Shown here in pieces: positions 1 to 9,528 of a stretch of 64,000 nt of DNA. Location of the stretch: NCBI RefSeq assembly GCF_022807975.1, contig NZ_CP094358.1:2170001-2234000 (forward strand), read 5' to 3'. Made by a program: the position numbers and the translations under genes. The notes beneath the pieces were generated by a model, which saw nothing but the letters and a program-made list of their open reading frames with translations, was not told the DNA's origin and did not search any database. Positions within the stretch are counted from its first letter, which is position 1; each line of letters opens with the position of its first letter. Source of the stretch: Abyssalbus ytuae (GTDB lineage: Bacteria; Bacteroidota; Bacteroidia; Flavobacteriales; Flavobacteriaceae).

Positions 1-63
1 ATAGAAGACAGAACACTGATTTTAACCGATTATTCACCCCAAAAGCATCTTTTGGAAAAATAA
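1..63 (+). CDS. C-terminal end of an unidentified gene (partial)
   Basis: The first reading frame is open from base 1 to a TAA at 61-63 and gives the last 20 residues of a protein ending in HLLEK. It lies 12 bases ahead of the next start on the same strand. The fragment is too short to assign to a family. It may share a transcript with the serine hydrolase downstream. Confidence 0.45.
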   Translation: MEDRTLILTDYSPQKHLLEK

Positions 64-75
64 CCACACTTTACT

Positions 76-1236
76 ATGAAGCTGTTAACCAAAAACTTTA
101 CCCTGTTTTATCTTGTATTTTTTGTTTCCTTCAGTTTAAAAGCACAGCAATATTATTTCCCCGAAAAAGGGGAAATATGGAAGGAAAAGTTACCATCTGA
201 TTTCAATATAGCTGAAAGCCGTTTGAAAAAAGCTGTAGACTTTGCTTTACAAAATGAATATTCAGGCTCTAAAGATCTGCGTATAGCCATACTTGAAGGT
301 TTTGCCCATGAACCGTTTCACAAGATCCTGGGTCCTGCCCAAAAACGAGGCGGCCCTGCAGGAATAATTCTTAAAAACGGATATATGATTGCAAAATGGG
401 GTGATATAAAAAAGGTTGATATGACATTTAGTGTTACAAAAAGTTATTTGTCTTCCGTAGCGGGTATAGCAATTGATGACAAACTCATCTCTTCAACCAA
501 TGATTTTGTAAAAGATTATGTATGGGATGAAACCTTTATTGGCACCCATAATTCTAAAATTACATGGGATCATTTACTAACACAGTCTTCTGACTGGTCA
601 GGAACCCTATGGAATCAATATGACTGGGCAGACAGGCCTCCCCGTGAAGGAAGCATTGATGACTGGAAAAACAGAACCTATAATGAACCCGGTACCGTGT
701 TTGAGTATAACGATGTAAGGGTAAATTTGCTTGCTTATGCCCTGTTACAGGTATGGAGAAAACCGTTGCCGATGGTACTTAAAGAAAAAATTATGGATCC
801 GATTGGGGCTTCATCCACATGGAGATGGTACGGGTACGAAAACTCATGGGTGAATGTAGACGGTATAAAAGTGCAGTCGGTATCAGGCGGCGGGCATTCC
901 GGTGGCGGTATTTTTATCAATACCGAAGATCATGCACGCTTTGGGTTATTGTTTTTAAACAATGGTAAATGGAAAGAGAAACAAATTATAAGTGAAAACT
1001 GGCTGAAGAAAGCTACTACTCCTTCGCAGGCAAATGTTAATTACGGATATATGTGGTGGCTTAATAAAAAAGGGAACAGGCATTGGGAAGGAGTGCCGGA
1101 ATCAGTTTATTACGCAGCCGGCTTCGGCGGTAACTTTATTGTAATTGATAAAGCTCACGACCTGGTTATTGTAACCCGGTGGCTGGAACCCTCAAAGGCG
1201 GGGGATTTTGTAAAATTGGTTATGGATGCTTTATAA
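76..1236 (+). CDS. Secreted serine hydrolase, beta-lactamase/class C-like fold
   Basis: The 386-residue protein begins with a signal peptide (hydrophobic residues 8-20, cleavage near LKAQ at 20-24), so it should act in the periplasm or outside. The penicillin-binding/esterase family motifs are visible: SVTK at 119-122 (nucleophile Ser and general-base Lys), YND at 211-213, and HSGG at 274-277 in place of the KTG box. Members include esterases, D-amino acid peptidases and beta-lactamases, and the sequence alone does not give the substrate. The gene is followed after 10 bases by an acetyltransferase and may be co-transcribed with it. Two further hydrolases of this superfamily lie in the window. 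Confidence 0.85.
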   Translation: MKLLTKNFTLFYLVFFVSFSLKAQQYYFPEKGEIWKEKLPSDFNIAESRLKKAVDFALQNEYSGSKDLRIAILEGFAHEPFHKILGPAQKRGGPAGIILKNGYMIAKWGDIKKVDMTFSVTKSYLSSVAGIAIDDKLISSTNDFVKDYVWDETFIGTHNSKITWDHLLTQSSDWSGTLWNQYDWADRPPREGSIDDWKNRTYNEPGTVFEYNDVRVNLLAYALLQVWRKPLPMVLKEKIMDPIGASSTWRWYGYENSWVNVDGIKVQSVSGGGHSGGGIFINTEDHARFGLLFLNNGKWKEKQIISENWLKKATTPSQANVNYGYMWWLNKKGNRHWEGVPESVYYAAGFGGNFIVIDKAHDLVIVTRWLEPSKAGDFVKLVMDAL

Positions 1237-1246
1237 GAAATAAGTA

Positions 1247-1762
1247 ATGGACCTCAATTTTGTACGTTGTACTGCCGGCGACATAGAAATTCTTTTTGAA
1301 ATTTCGAGACAAACCTTTATTGATGCTTTTGAAGAACAAAATGATCCTCAAGATTTTTGGGAGTATATGGATGAAGCTTTTAATAAAGAAGTACTCCTTA
1401 CCCAGTTAAAAAAACAGGACTCACATTTTTATTTTGCTTTTATTGAGAATAAACTTGCAGGTTACTTTAAAATAAATGAATCGGGTGCCCAAAGCGATAT
1501 AAATGACCCTGATTCAATTGAACTGGAACGCATTTATGTACTAAAAGATTTTCAGGGAAGAAGAATAGGGGAAAAACTTTTAAAAAAAGTGATTTCCTTA
1601 TCAAAAGAAAAGAAGGTTAAATTTATTTGGTTAGGGGTGTGGGAACATAACCCGGGGGCAATAAAGTTTTATAAACGGAATGGTTTTAAAAAATTTGGAG
1701 AACATCCTTATGCCATTGGTAAAGACATTCAAACCGACTGGCTGATGAGGTTGGAAATATAA
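1247..1762 (+). CDS. GNAT-family N-acetyltransferase
   Basis: The 171-residue protein has the GNAT layout. The acetyl-CoA binding motif A is ELERIYVLKDFQGRRIGEKL near 112-131, with the Q-G-R-R-I-G pyrophosphate loop. It is followed by the motif B region WLGVWEHNPGAIKFYKRNGF near 140-159, typical of RimI/PaiA-like enzymes. It should transfer an acetyl group from acetyl-CoA to an amine, and the acceptor cannot be predicted. It starts 10 bases after the serine hydrolase and ends at a strong hairpin shared with the convergent sdhB. Confidence 0.88.
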   Translation: MDLNFVRCTAGDIEILFEISRQTFIDAFEEQNDPQDFWEYMDEAFNKEVLLTQLKKQDSHFYFAFIENKLAGYFKINESGAQSDINDPDSIELERIYVLKDFQGRRIGEKLLKKVISLSKEKKVKFIWLGVWEHNPGAIKFYKRNGFKKFGEHPYAIGKDIQTDWLMRLEI

Positions 1763-1798
1763 AAACCGAAACCACAAACTTATGATTTCGGTTTTTTT
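1761..1798. terminator. Bidirectional rho-independent terminator between the GNAT gene and sdhB
   Basis: An 11-bp perfect inverted repeat (aaaaaccgaaa at 1761-1771, tttcggttttt at 1786-1796) is followed by further T residues on the plus strand. The minus strand also has a T-run, so it can end both convergent transcripts. Confidence 0.8.
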
Positions 1799-1817
1799 AC
1801 TTGTTTGTATAACATTA

Positions 1818-2564
1818 TTATTTAATAACAGAAGCTTTCAGGTATTCCCTGTTCATCCGGGCTATATTTTCAAGTGAGATCCCTTTAGGACATTCTATTT
1901 CACAAGCACCGGTATTTGTACAATTTCCAAATCCTTCCAGATCCATTTGACGTACCATATTTAATACCCTGTCGGTAGCTTCAACCTGTCCTTGCGGCAA
2001 TAAGGCAAATTGCGATACTTTTGCCGAGGTAAACAGCATTGCACTTGCATTTTTACAGGCAGCTACACACGCTCCGCATCCTATACAGGTAGCAGCATCA
2101 AAAGCCTCGTCGGCATCGTGTTTATTGATAGGGATGTTATTTGCATCAACAGTATTCCCTGAAGTATTTACCGAAATGTATCCACCAGCCTGCTGGATTC
2201 TGTCAAAAGAGCTCCTGTCAACAATAAGGTCTTTAACCACCGGAAAAGCTTTTGCCCTGAATGGTTCAATATAAATGGTGTCTCCGTCTTTAAACTTACG
2301 CATATGGAGCTGGCATGTAGTAATACCCCTGTCCGGGCCATGTGGCTCACCATTTATTTGTAAAGAACACATACCACAAATTCCTTCACGGCAGTCATGG
2401 TCAAATTCTACAGGTTCTTCACCTTTGGCAACCAAACTTTCATTCAACACATCCAGCATCTCCAGAAAAGACATGTCAGGTGAAACATCATCCATTAGGT
2501 ATTCTACCATTTGCCCTTTGGAATCGGCATCTTTTTGACGCCATATTTTAAGTTTTAACTTCAT
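1818..2564 (-). CDS. sdhB: Succinate dehydrogenase iron-sulfur subunit
   Basis: This is the electron-transfer subunit of respiratory complex II, passing electrons from the flavoprotein to quinone through three Fe-S clusters. The 248 residues contain all ligands: C58, C63, C66 and C84 for [2Fe-2S]; C160, C163 and C166 with C225 for [4Fe-4S]; and C170, C215 and C221 for [3Fe-4S]. The length is normal for the Bacteroidota/epsilonproteobacterial type with a single membrane subunit. It is the last gene of sdhC-sdhA-sdhB. Unusually, about 460 bases containing a dead gene separate it from sdhA, so it depends either on read-through or on a promoter inside that insert. Confidence 0.97.
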   Translation of the reverse strand: MKLKLKIWRQKDADSKGQMVEYLMDDVSPDMSFLEMLDVLNESLVAKGEEPVEFDHDCREGICGMCSLQINGEPHGPDRGITTCQLHMRKFKDGDTIYIEPFRAKAFPVVKDLIVDRSSFDRIQQAGGYISVNTSGNTVDANNIPINKHDADEAFDAATCIGCGACVAACKNASAMLFTSAKVSQFALLPQGQVEATDRVLNMVRQMDLEGFGNCTNTGACEIECPKGISLENIARMNREYLKASVIK

Positions 2565-2635
2565 AGCTTCGCTATTTGGTATAGTTATTAAAAATTGAGT
2601 TGCTAAGTTATTTTTTAGAAACTCTCAATTTATTA

Positions 2636-2990
2636 TCAATTTTTCCGATTTTTCAAATATTTAATATAGTCCTTCAATATAAATAAGACTTTTTCATAAA
2701 TCATTTTCATCTATGTAACCTTCATCAAAAGTAATATTACCGTGATCTGAAGTTTCATTTAATGATCCTTCTTGCAATTCTGCAAAATTGAATATTTTCA
2801 TGAAAATGATATCTTCCAAACCTTTCAGAAATATTTGTCCCAATGGATCGGGAAGATCTTCTTATCTGACTTATCAAATTATATTTTTCATTATCAGGTA
2901 ATTTAGGTATAATCTTTTTACTTATGAAGCTTCTTAATTCTCTTTCTTTTTTCCATCATTCCAAACCTTCAAACTTCCTAAAACTTTCTA
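2636..2990 (-). pseudogene. Decayed four-helix-bundle protein gene (S23/IVP family) between sdhA and sdhB
   Basis: Reading the minus strand across three frames recovers a recognisable four-helix-bundle (23S rRNA intervening-sequence) protein. The pieces are KKERELRSFI, then IIPKLPDNEKYNLISQIRRS, SRSIGTNISERFGRYHFHEN, IQFCRIARGSLNE, FDEGYI and the family's usual end YIKYLKNRKN before a stop at 2636-2638. Damage includes a TGA just before the WKK segment, a one-base insertion in the ARGSLNE codons, another frame change before YIKYL, and no clear start codon. It fills most of the otherwise unexplained gap between sdhA and sdhB. Family recognition is from memory of flavobacterial homologues; the N-terminal boundary is approximate. 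Confidence 0.8.
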
Positions 2991-3028
2991 CTAAATAACC
3001 CAATAATTATGAACGATTTATTGGCTAA

Positions 3029-5032
3029 CTATTTATAACTTCTGGTCTTAACTTCAATATTTTCGTATACCAATTCTTCTTTATGAAGAACAGCATCTTT
3101 AGGTTCTCCTTTGTATTCCCAGGCGGCCACATATTTGAAATTAACATCATCACGCATGGCTTCTCCTTCTTCAGTTTGATACTCTTCCCTGAAATGGCCT
3201 CCGCACGATTCATTTCTATGCAAAGCATCTTTAGCAAATAATTCTCCTAACTCAAGAAAATCGGCTACTCTTAAAGCTTTTTCCAATTCTGAGTTTTTAT
3301 CGTTTGCTAGACCGGGCACTTTTACATTTTTGTAAAAATCATCTCTTAATTCTCTTATTTCTTCAATTGCTTCCTGTAGTCCCTGGGCATTTCTGGCCAT
3401 ACCACACTTATTCCACATTATTTTTCCTAATTTTTTGTGGTAATGGTCAACTGAATGTGTTCCGTTATTATTAATAAACTTTTCAATCTGATCTTTCACA
3501 TTTTTCTCGGCTTCATCAAATTCGGGAGAATCGGTAGGAATTGCTCCAGTACGTATATCTTGAGAAAGATAATCACCAATAGTATAAGGAAGTACAAAAT
3601 AACCGTCGGCTAACCCCTGCATTAAAGCCGATGCGCCTAAACGGTTAGCTCCGTGATCAGAAAAATTGGCTTCACCGGTACAATAACATCCGGGAATTGT
3701 AGTCATCAAATTGTAATCTACCCAAACACCTCCCATAGTATAATGAACTGCAGGATATATTTTCATTGGTGTTTTATAAGGGTTTTCATCTACTATTTTT
3801 TCATACATCTGGAAAAGGTTTCCATATTTAGCTTCAATCACTTCCTCTCCCAGTTTTCTTATTTCAGCATCGGTTGGATTTTTCATACCGCTGGTAGCTG
3901 CTTTTTCACTACCGTATCTCATTATGGCAGCGGCAAAATCAAGATATACGGCTTCACCTGTTGCGTTTACACCAAATCCGGCATCACATCTTTCCTTAGC
4001 TGCTCTTGAGGCTACATCCCTTGGTACTAAGTTACCAAACGACGGATATCTTCTTTCCAAATAGTAATCCCTGTCTTCTTCAGCTAATTCTGTAGGTTTT
4101 AATTTACCTTCCCGTATTGCTTTGGCATCTTCCAGTTTTTTAGGCACCCAGATTCGTCCGTCATTTCTTAATGACTCTGACATAAGGGTTAATTTTGACT
4201 GGTGATCACCTGAAACAGGAATACAGGTAGGGTGAATTTGTGTATAACAAGGATTTGCAAAATAAGCACCTCTTTTGTGTATTTTCCAGGAAGCTGTTAC
4301 GTTACTCCCCATAGCATTGGTGGAAAGGAAAAATACATTTCCATAACCTCCTGAAGCTATAACTACTGCGTGTGCCGAATGCCTTTCTATTTCACCTGTA
4401 ATTAAATCCCTGGCAATAATACCCCTCGCTTTACCGTCAACAATAACTACATCCAGCATTTCGTGACGATTGTACATTTTGATTTTTCCCCGGTTTATTT
4501 GCCTGTTCATTGCCGAATAGGCACCTAATAGTAATTGTTGTCCGGTTTGTCCTTTTGCATAAAATGTACGGGAAACCAATACACCTCCAAATGAACGGTT
4601 ATCCAACAGGCCCCCGTATTCTCTTGCAAAGGGTACTCCCTGGGCCACGCACTGGTCAATAATATTAGCTGAAACTTCTGCCAAACGGTATACGTTGGCC
4701 TCGCGTGAACGATAATCGCCCCCTTTTACAGTATCGTAAAATAACCTGTATGTTGAGTCGCCATCACCCTGATAATTTTTTGCAGCATTAATACCTCCCT
4801 GAGCGGCAATAGAGTGTGCTCTTCTGGGAGAATCCTGATAACAAAATGCTTTTACATTATATCCCAGTTCTGCTAATGTTGCCGCTGCGGCTCCTCCTGC
4901 CAGTCCTGTACCAACAATGATAACATCAATATTACGTTTGTTGGCCGGGTTAACAAGATTTATATCGTTTTTATGTTTAGTCCACTTATTAGCTAATTCG
5001 CCTTGTGGTATTTTAGAATCTAAAACTGCCAT
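3029..5032 (-). CDS. sdhA: Succinate dehydrogenase/fumarate reductase flavoprotein subunit
   Basis: This is the catalytic subunit of complex II and oxidises succinate to fumarate in the TCA cycle at the inner face of the membrane. The 667 residues show an FAD Rossmann motif GTGLAGG at 41-47, the covalent-FAD histidine region [10 protein letters not shown] at 71-80 (H73) and the substrate-site stretch QIHPTCIPV. The length fits the long Bacteroidota form. It starts 14 bases after sdhC, in the same operon. The stop is followed by a degenerate four-helix-bundle gene rather than directly by sdhB. Confidence 0.97.
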   Translation of the reverse strand: MAVLDSKIPQGELANKWTKHKNDINLVNPANKRNIDVIIVGTGLAGGAAAATLAELGYNVKAFCYQDSPRRAHSIAAQGGINAAKNYQGDGDSTYRLFYDTVKGGDYRSREANVYRLAEVSANIIDQCVAQGVPFAREYGGLLDNRSFGGVLVSRTFYAKGQTGQQLLLGAYSAMNRQINRGKIKMYNRHEMLDVVIVDGKARGIIARDLITGEIERHSAHAVVIASGGYGNVFFLSTNAMGSNVTASWKIHKRGAYFANPCYTQIHPTCIPVSGDHQSKLTLMSESLRNDGRIWVPKKLEDAKAIREGKLKPTELAEEDRDYYLERRYPSFGNLVPRDVASRAAKERCDAGFGVNATGEAVYLDFAAAIMRYGSEKAATSGMKNPTDAEIRKLGEEVIEAKYGNLFQMYEKIVDENPYKTPMKIYPAVHYTMGGVWVDYNLMTTIPGCYCTGEANFSDHGANRLGASALMQGLADGYFVLPYTIGDYLSQDIRTGAIPTDSPEFDEAEKNVKDQIEKFINNNGTHSVDHYHKKLGKIMWNKCGMARNAQGLQEAIEEIRELRDDFYKNVKVPGLANDKNSELEKALRVADFLELGELFAKDALHRNESCGGHFREEYQTEEGEAMRDDVNFKYVAAWEYKGEPKDAVLHKEELVYENIEVKTRSYK

Positions 5033-5046
5033 ACTTAAATTATGTT

Positions 5047-5706
5047 TTAGTGTGCGTTAAAGTAATGGAAAAGTGCTATAAAAATAAATCCTAACGGGAT
5101 TAAGATAGCATATAAATTTCCAAGTTTTTTTATAGCCGGTGTATATTTATTGTTGAAACCAACCGATTGAAATGCAGATTGAAAACCATGCAATAAATGA
5201 AGGGCAAGCAAAACAAAAGCCAGTACATATGCCCCAACCCTGACCGGATTATGGAATTTTTCAATCAGTTCATGATAATACCTTGTCGGATCTTCGGGAT
5301 TATGCTGAATATATTTATAATTTAATTCAGGCAACCAGAAATCTATAAAATGTAACAGAAGAAATGCCAGAACAACAAGTCCGCTGTATATCATGTTTCT
5401 GGACATCCATGTTGAATTTTCGCTTCCCGCATATTTTACATAACCAACAGATCTTGCGCTTTTGTTTCTGGCTTCCAGGATAAAACCCATTACAAAGTGA
5501 AATACAACCCCGAAAATCAAAACAGGCTGCATTAAAAACTGTATAAGAGGATTAGTCCCCATAAAATGAGAAAACTCATTGAATGAGTCAGGACTTATAA
5601 CAGAAGTGAGATTGATTACGAAATGCAGAAGTAAAAAAATCAATAAAAAGAATGCTGAAAGTGCCATAGCAACCTTTCTGGCAATTGATGAATTTAAAAC
5701 ACTCAT
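5047..5706 (-). CDS. sdhC: Succinate dehydrogenase cytochrome b subunit (single-subunit b558 type)
   Basis: The 219-residue membrane anchor has five hydrophobic helices and several histidines within or next to them (LLLHF, HFVMGF, LLHFIDF, LHLLHGF), as expected for the di-haem cytochrome b of Bacteroidota succinate dehydrogenase. No separate sdhD is present or needed. An in-frame ATG lies 13 codons upstream, but the start at 5704-5706 (MSVLNSS) matches the family, and the upstream ATG overlaps the promoter -7 element. It is the first gene of sdhC-sdhA-sdhB. Confidence 0.95.
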   Translation of the reverse strand: MSVLNSSIARKVAMALSAFFLLIFLLLHFVINLTSVISPDSFNEFSHFMGTNPLIQFLMQPVLIFGVVFHFVMGFILEARNKSARSVGYVKYAGSENSTWMSRNMIYSGLVVLAFLLLHFIDFWLPELNYKYIQHNPEDPTRYYHELIEKFHNPVRVGAYVLAFVLLALHLLHGFQSAFQSVGFNNKYTPAIKKLGNLYAILIPLGFIFIALFHYFNAH

Positions 5707-5734
5707 TGGTTTTTTTGGTTTGTTTTTGGACGAA

Positions 5735-5766
5735 CAAAAATACATTACAACTTAATTAATAACAAA
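5735..5766 (-). promoter_or_regulatory. Predicted Bacteroidota-type promoter of the sdh operon
   Basis: On the minus strand a TTTG (-33 element, 5763-5766) precedes TATTTTTG (-7 element TAnnTTTG, 5735-5742) with 20 bases between. The spacing suits the Bacteroidota primary sigma factor. It would give a 5' leader of about 25 bases before sdhC. Confidence 0.55.
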
Positions 5767-5959
5767 CTTTAAGGATTGTTTTAAAATGAATTTAGAATGA
5801 TTTAAAATAGCTTATCTCCGAAAAAACCGGAATGCTATTTAATTACGGAAAAATTACAGCTTCAAATAAGACTAATATATCTTTTACAATGATTTTCACA
5901 GTTTACATTTTTTGGTGGCATTTTATCTTCTTAATTTTGAAAAAAACAAAACAACAAAC

Positions 5960-7249
5960 ATGAAATATCACCCTATAAGCAATAAGCTTTTTATAAAAAA
6001 TCGCATAAAATTTATAAAACAAATGAAGTCTAAAAGCCTGGCGGTTTTTAACTCCAACGATATTTATCCGGTAGGTGCAGACAGTACTTTGCCCTTTGCA
6101 CAGCAGCGGGACATTTTTTATTTAAGCGGTGCAGACCAGGAAGAAACTATTTTACTGTTGTTTCCTGATGCTTTGGAAGAAAAACACCGTGAAATACTCT
6201 TTGTTCGTGAAACCAACGAGCATATTGCTATTTGGGAAGGAGAAAAATTGACCAAAGACAAAGCCACTGAAGTTTCCGGAATAAAAACAATTTACTGGTT
6301 AAAAGACTTTCAAAAAATCTTTCATGATGTAATGACAGAAGCCGAAACCATATATTTTAATACCAATGAACATTACAGGCAAGCTGTTGAAACTCAAACC
6401 CGGGAAGATCGCTTTATAAAATGGTGTAAAGAAAAATATCCTGCCCATAAATGGGAAAAAAGCAATCCCATTTTACAAAAGATTAGAGGGGTAAAAGAAC
6501 CGGAAGAAATTGAACTTATCCAGCAGGCGTGTAACATTACCGAAAAAGGGTTTAAAAGGGTTTTACAATTTATAAAACCAGGTATATGGGAATACGAAAT
6601 TGAGGCAGAGTACATGCATGAATTTTTAAGAAACAGGTCAAAAGGTTTTGCATATACTCCTATTATAGCTTCAGGGAATAATGCGAATGTGTTACATTAC
6701 ATTCAAAATAACCAGCAATGTAAAGACGGGGATTTGCTTTTAATGGATGTAGGTGCGGAATATGCTAATTACAGTAGTGACATGACACGTACAGTACCTG
6801 TGAACGGCAAATTTACTTCACGGCAAAAAGAAGTTTATAATGCAGTGTTGCGTGTTAAAAACGAAGCCACCAGGATGTTGGTTCCCGGCACCTTATGGAA
6901 AGAATATCATATTGAAGTTGGAAAAATAATGACATCTGAGCTTTTAGGATTAGGACTATTGGATAAAGCCGATGTACAAAGCGAAGACCCTGATTGGCCG
7001 GCATATAAAAAATATTTTATGCATGGGACCAGTCACCATATGGGGTTAGACACTCACGATTATGGTGAACTTAAAACACCTATGGAAGCTAACATGGTTT
7101 TTACGGTAGAACCAGGTATATATATTCCTGAAGAAAAAATGGGTGTAAGAATAGAAGATGATGTGGTTATACAGGAAAAAGGAGAGCCTTTCAACCTTAT
7201 GAAAAATATTCCTGTTGAAGTAGATGAGATAGAAGATTATATGAACTAA
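5960..7249 (+). CDS. pepP: Xaa-Pro aminopeptidase (aminopeptidase P, M24B)
   Basis: This cytosolic di-metal peptidase removes an N-terminal residue that precedes proline. The 429 residues consist of the aminopeptidase P N-terminal domain (about 1-150) and a pita-bread M24 domain. Metal ligands are visible in LLMDVGAEY and YSSDMTRT (two Asp), HGTSHHMG (His), FTVEPGIY (Glu) and VRIEDDV (Glu). I chose the ATG at 5960 (MKYHPISNK) because homologues begin there; an ATG 16 codons upstream adds unrelated sequence. It is followed after 12 bases by an alpha/beta hydrolase on the same strand. Confidence 0.93.
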   Translation: MKYHPISNKLFIKNRIKFIKQMKSKSLAVFNSNDIYPVGADSTLPFAQQRDIFYLSGADQEETILLLFPDALEEKHREILFVRETNEHIAIWEGEKLTKDKATEVSGIKTIYWLKDFQKIFHDVMTEAETIYFNTNEHYRQAVETQTREDRFIKWCKEKYPAHKWEKSNPILQKIRGVKEPEEIELIQQACNITEKGFKRVLQFIKPGIWEYEIEAEYMHEFLRNRSKGFAYTPIIASGNNANVLHYIQNNQQCKDGDLLLMDVGAEYANYSSDMTRTVPVNGKFTSRQKEVYNAVLRVKNEATRMLVPGTLWKEYHIEVGKIMTSELLGLGLLDKADVQSEDPDWPAYKKYFMHGTSHHMGLDTHDYGELKTPMEANMVFTVEPGIYIPEEKMGVRIEDDVVIQEKGEPFNLMKNIPVEVDEIEDYMN

Positions 7250-7261
7250 AATACCAATAGC

Positions 7262-8044
7262 ATGCCCATTTTGCACTACAAAGGCATTAATATTTTTTTT
7301 ACTGATGAAGGCAAGGGAAATGCCGTAGTACTGCTTCATGGTTTTCTTGAAAATTCCGCGATGTGGGATGACATAAAGGAATCACTAAAAATAAATAACC
7401 GGATTATTACGATCGACCTGCCGGGACACGGACAAACCGGGTGTCTCGGTTATGTGCATACCATGGAAATGATGGCTGAAACCGTAGAAGCAGTCCTGCA
7501 ACATCTCAAAATACGTAAAAGTACAATTATAGGGCATTCTATGGGAGGATATGTGGCGTTGGCCTATGCTGAGAAAAACCCTGATGGTCTAAAGGGCCTT
7601 GTGCTTATGAATTCAACTTCACGAGCTGATACGGAAGAGAAGAAAAAAAACCGTGACAGGGCAATAAAAGCAGTTCGGGAAAATCATAGAAGCTTTATCA
7701 GGTTATCAATATCCAACCTGTTCAGGCCGAAAAACCGCAAAGTTTTTTCTGAAGAAGTCAACAAAACAAAAAAAGAAGCTTTAAAAACCCCTGTGCAGGG
7801 TATTATTGCTGCGTTAGAAGGAATGAAAAACCGTAATGACAGAGAGGTTTTACTTCATTTTTCGCCTTACAAAAAAATGATGATTATTGGCAAAAAAGAT
7901 CCGGTTTTAGATTATGCTTCCCTGATTGAACAAACACAAAATTCTGATATAGAAATAATTGAATGTCCTGACGGTCATATGAGTCATATAGAAAATAAAA
8001 AAAATGTAGTCCCGGCTCTTAAAAATTTCTTAAAAACCCCTTGA
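7262..8044 (+). CDS. Alpha/beta-fold hydrolase
   Basis: The 260-residue cytosolic protein has the standard alpha/beta hydrolase signs: an oxyanion-hole HGF segment (VVLLHGFLENS, 23-33), a nucleophile elbow GHSMGGY near 92-98, a late Asp in KKDPVLD and the catalytic His in DGHMSHIEN. It resembles small-molecule esterases and MhpC/BioH-like proteins; the substrate is unknown. It follows pepP by 12 bases, suggesting co-transcription. Confidence 0.88.
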   Translation: MPILHYKGINIFFTDEGKGNAVVLLHGFLENSAMWDDIKESLKINNRIITIDLPGHGQTGCLGYVHTMEMMAETVEAVLQHLKIRKSTIIGHSMGGYVALAYAEKNPDGLKGLVLMNSTSRADTEEKKKNRDRAIKAVRENHRSFIRLSISNLFRPKNRKVFSEEVNKTKKEALKTPVQGIIAALEGMKNRNDREVLLHFSPYKKMMIIGKKDPVLDYASLIEQTQNSDIEIIECPDGHMSHIENKKNVVPALKNFLKTP

Positions 8045-8094
8045 CTTATATGTAGAATAATCTTTATATTTAAAGACCTAAATCTTAAACTGCC

Positions 8095-8343
8095 ATGAAA
8101 AATTCTGCACCCAAATCAAATCTGCATTTTGCAGATGTTTGCTGTAAAGTTTTTGGTCACAATTACAAAAAATCGAGAACTGTTACAAGTTACATTACCG
8201 AATACAGATGTACACGCTGCAATGCTGAAGCAACAACTGATGAAAAAGGCAATCTTCTTAAATTAACCCCTCAGTTAAAAGATATTAATGAAACCTTAAT
8301 ATATCTTTGCAAAAAGAAAAGGTCGGCTGCTGCCAGTATTTAA
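8095..8343 (+). CDS. Small conserved cysteine protein, possible zinc ribbon
   Basis: The 82-residue protein has C16-C17, H22 and a C39-x2-C42 knuckle (YRCTRCNAEAT), a pattern compatible with one bound zinc. The basic C-terminus could contact nucleic acid. Similar short proteins of unknown function occur in flavobacteria, resembling the small prophage-type DUF1660 proteins, although no other phage gene is nearby. Its stop overlaps the end of the convergent thiL by 4 bases. I cannot assign a function. Confidence 0.7.
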   Translation: MKNSAPKSNLHFADVCCKVFGHNYKKSRTVTSYITEYRCTRCNAEATTDEKGNLLKLTPQLKDINETLIYLCKKKRSAAASI

Positions 8344-9389
8344 TCATCTTTTAGAGCATTCCATCCCCGAGCAGTAATAGGAATTTTAGTGTTTTCCCTG
8401 GTTACTAAATTAATTCCTTCATTTTCGTCTGCCATATATCCAATAACGGTTAAGTTAGGATTTGCTTTTATTTTCGGATAATCTTCCTGCGAAATTGTAA
8501 ACAAAAGTTCGTAATCCTCACCACCGCTAAGGGCTACTGTAGTACTGTCAATATTAAACTCCTCACAGGTTAAAATAGACTGGGGGTCTAAAGGAATTTT
8601 TTCTTCATATAAATTGCATCCTGTTTTTGATTGCCGACAAATATGAATTATTTCAGATGACAAACCGTCGCTTATATCGATCATAGAAGTAGGTTTTACA
8701 TTGAGGGCTTTAAGAAGTTCAACCACATCTTTTCTTGCTTCAGGTTTTAATTGTCTTTCAATAATGTATGAATAACCGCTTAAATCGGGTTGGTTATTTG
8801 GATTTACCTTAAAAACTTCCTTTTCGCGTTCTAACACCTGCAACCCCAAATACGCACCGCCTAAATCGCCCGAAACTACCAATAAATCATTTGAATTAGC
8901 TCCATTTCTGTAGGTAATATCTGTTTCATTGGCTTCACCGATTGCGGTGACTGAAATTATAAGTCCTTTGTTAGACGACGAAGTATCTCCGCCTATAATA
9001 TCAACACCATATTGTTTAGCGGCCAGTTCCATGCCTGAATATAATTCTTCAACAGCTTCTAAAGTAAAACGATTGGAAATAGCTATAGAAACAGTAATGT
9101 GGGTAGGATTGGCATTCATGGCACAAATGTCAGAAATATTTACCACTACAGCTTTATACCCCAAATGTTTTAAGGGCACATAACTCAAATCAAAATGTAC
9201 TCCTTCAACAAGAAAATCGGTAGAGACCACCACTTTTTTATTTTCGAAATCTAACACAGCAGCATCGTCTCCCACACCCTTTATAGTTGATTTTTGTTTA
9301 ATTTTAAAATTCTTGCTTAAATGTTCTATTAATCCGAACTCTCCAAGTTCGGATAAAGGTGTTAATTTTTTATTTTTATCTTCCAGCAT
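8340..9389 (-). CDS. thiL: Thiamine-monophosphate kinase
   Basis: ThiL phosphorylates thiamine monophosphate to the cofactor thiamine diphosphate using ATP. The 349-residue protein has the AIRS/ThiL-type N-terminal ATP-binding loop (KGVGDDAAVLDF near 38-49), the Asp-rich segment VNISDICAMNA and IIGGDTSSSN for metal binding, and a C-terminal GGEDYELLF motif. No other thiamine genes are adjacent. A TAnnTTTG box ends only five bases before the ATG, suggesting a leaderless or nearly leaderless transcript. Confidence 0.93.
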   Translation of the reverse strand: MLEDKNKKLTPLSELGEFGLIEHLSKNFKIKQKSTIKGVGDDAAVLDFENKKVVVSTDFLVEGVHFDLSYVPLKHLGYKAVVVNISDICAMNANPTHITVSIAISNRFTLEAVEELYSGMELAAKQYGVDIIGGDTSSSNKGLIISVTAIGEANETDITYRNGANSNDLLVVSGDLGGAYLGLQVLEREKEVFKVNPNNQPDLSGYSYIIERQLKPEARKDVVELLKALNVKPTSMIDISDGLSSEIIHICRQSKTGCNLYEEKIPLDPQSILTCEEFNIDSTTVALSGGEDYELLFTISQEDYPKIKANPNLTVIGYMADENEGINLVTRENTKIPITARGWNALKDD

Positions 9390-9393
9390 GTTG

Positions 9394-9401
9394 CAAAGGT
9401 A
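9394..9401 (-). promoter_or_regulatory. Predicted -7 element of thiL, implying a near-leaderless mRNA
   Basis: The minus strand reads TACCTTTG (TAnnTTTG) five bases upstream of the thiL ATG at 9387-9389. Transcription would begin at or within a few bases of the start codon. No clear -33 TTTG is seen. Confidence 0.4.
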
Positions 9402-9465
9402 AGTTTATTTATAACTATTCTCATAACCGAAATCTATTCAATAATTTATTATATTAATACTATGT

Positions 9466-9499
9466 TTTGTATTTAAAACTAACAAATACCTTATCTTTG
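9466..9499 (+). promoter_or_regulatory. Predicted promoter of the SUF operon
   Basis: TTTG at 9466-9469 and TATCTTTG at 9492-9499 fit the -33/-7 Bacteroidota promoter with a 22-base spacer. The start codon of the first SUF gene is 29 bases downstream. No IscR or Fur box is obvious. Confidence 0.5.
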
Positions 9500-9528
9500 T
9501 CAACTATTTAGAAATAATCTATTTAAAG

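Noticed and set aside
3653-4009. 118-codon open frame antisense to sdhA
   Set aside because: It lies wholly within a strongly conserved gene, its translation shows no domain, and no promoter is visible.
8040-8095. Prophage remnant suggested by the small DUF1660-like protein
   Set aside because: No integrase, attachment site or phage structural gene is found around it.
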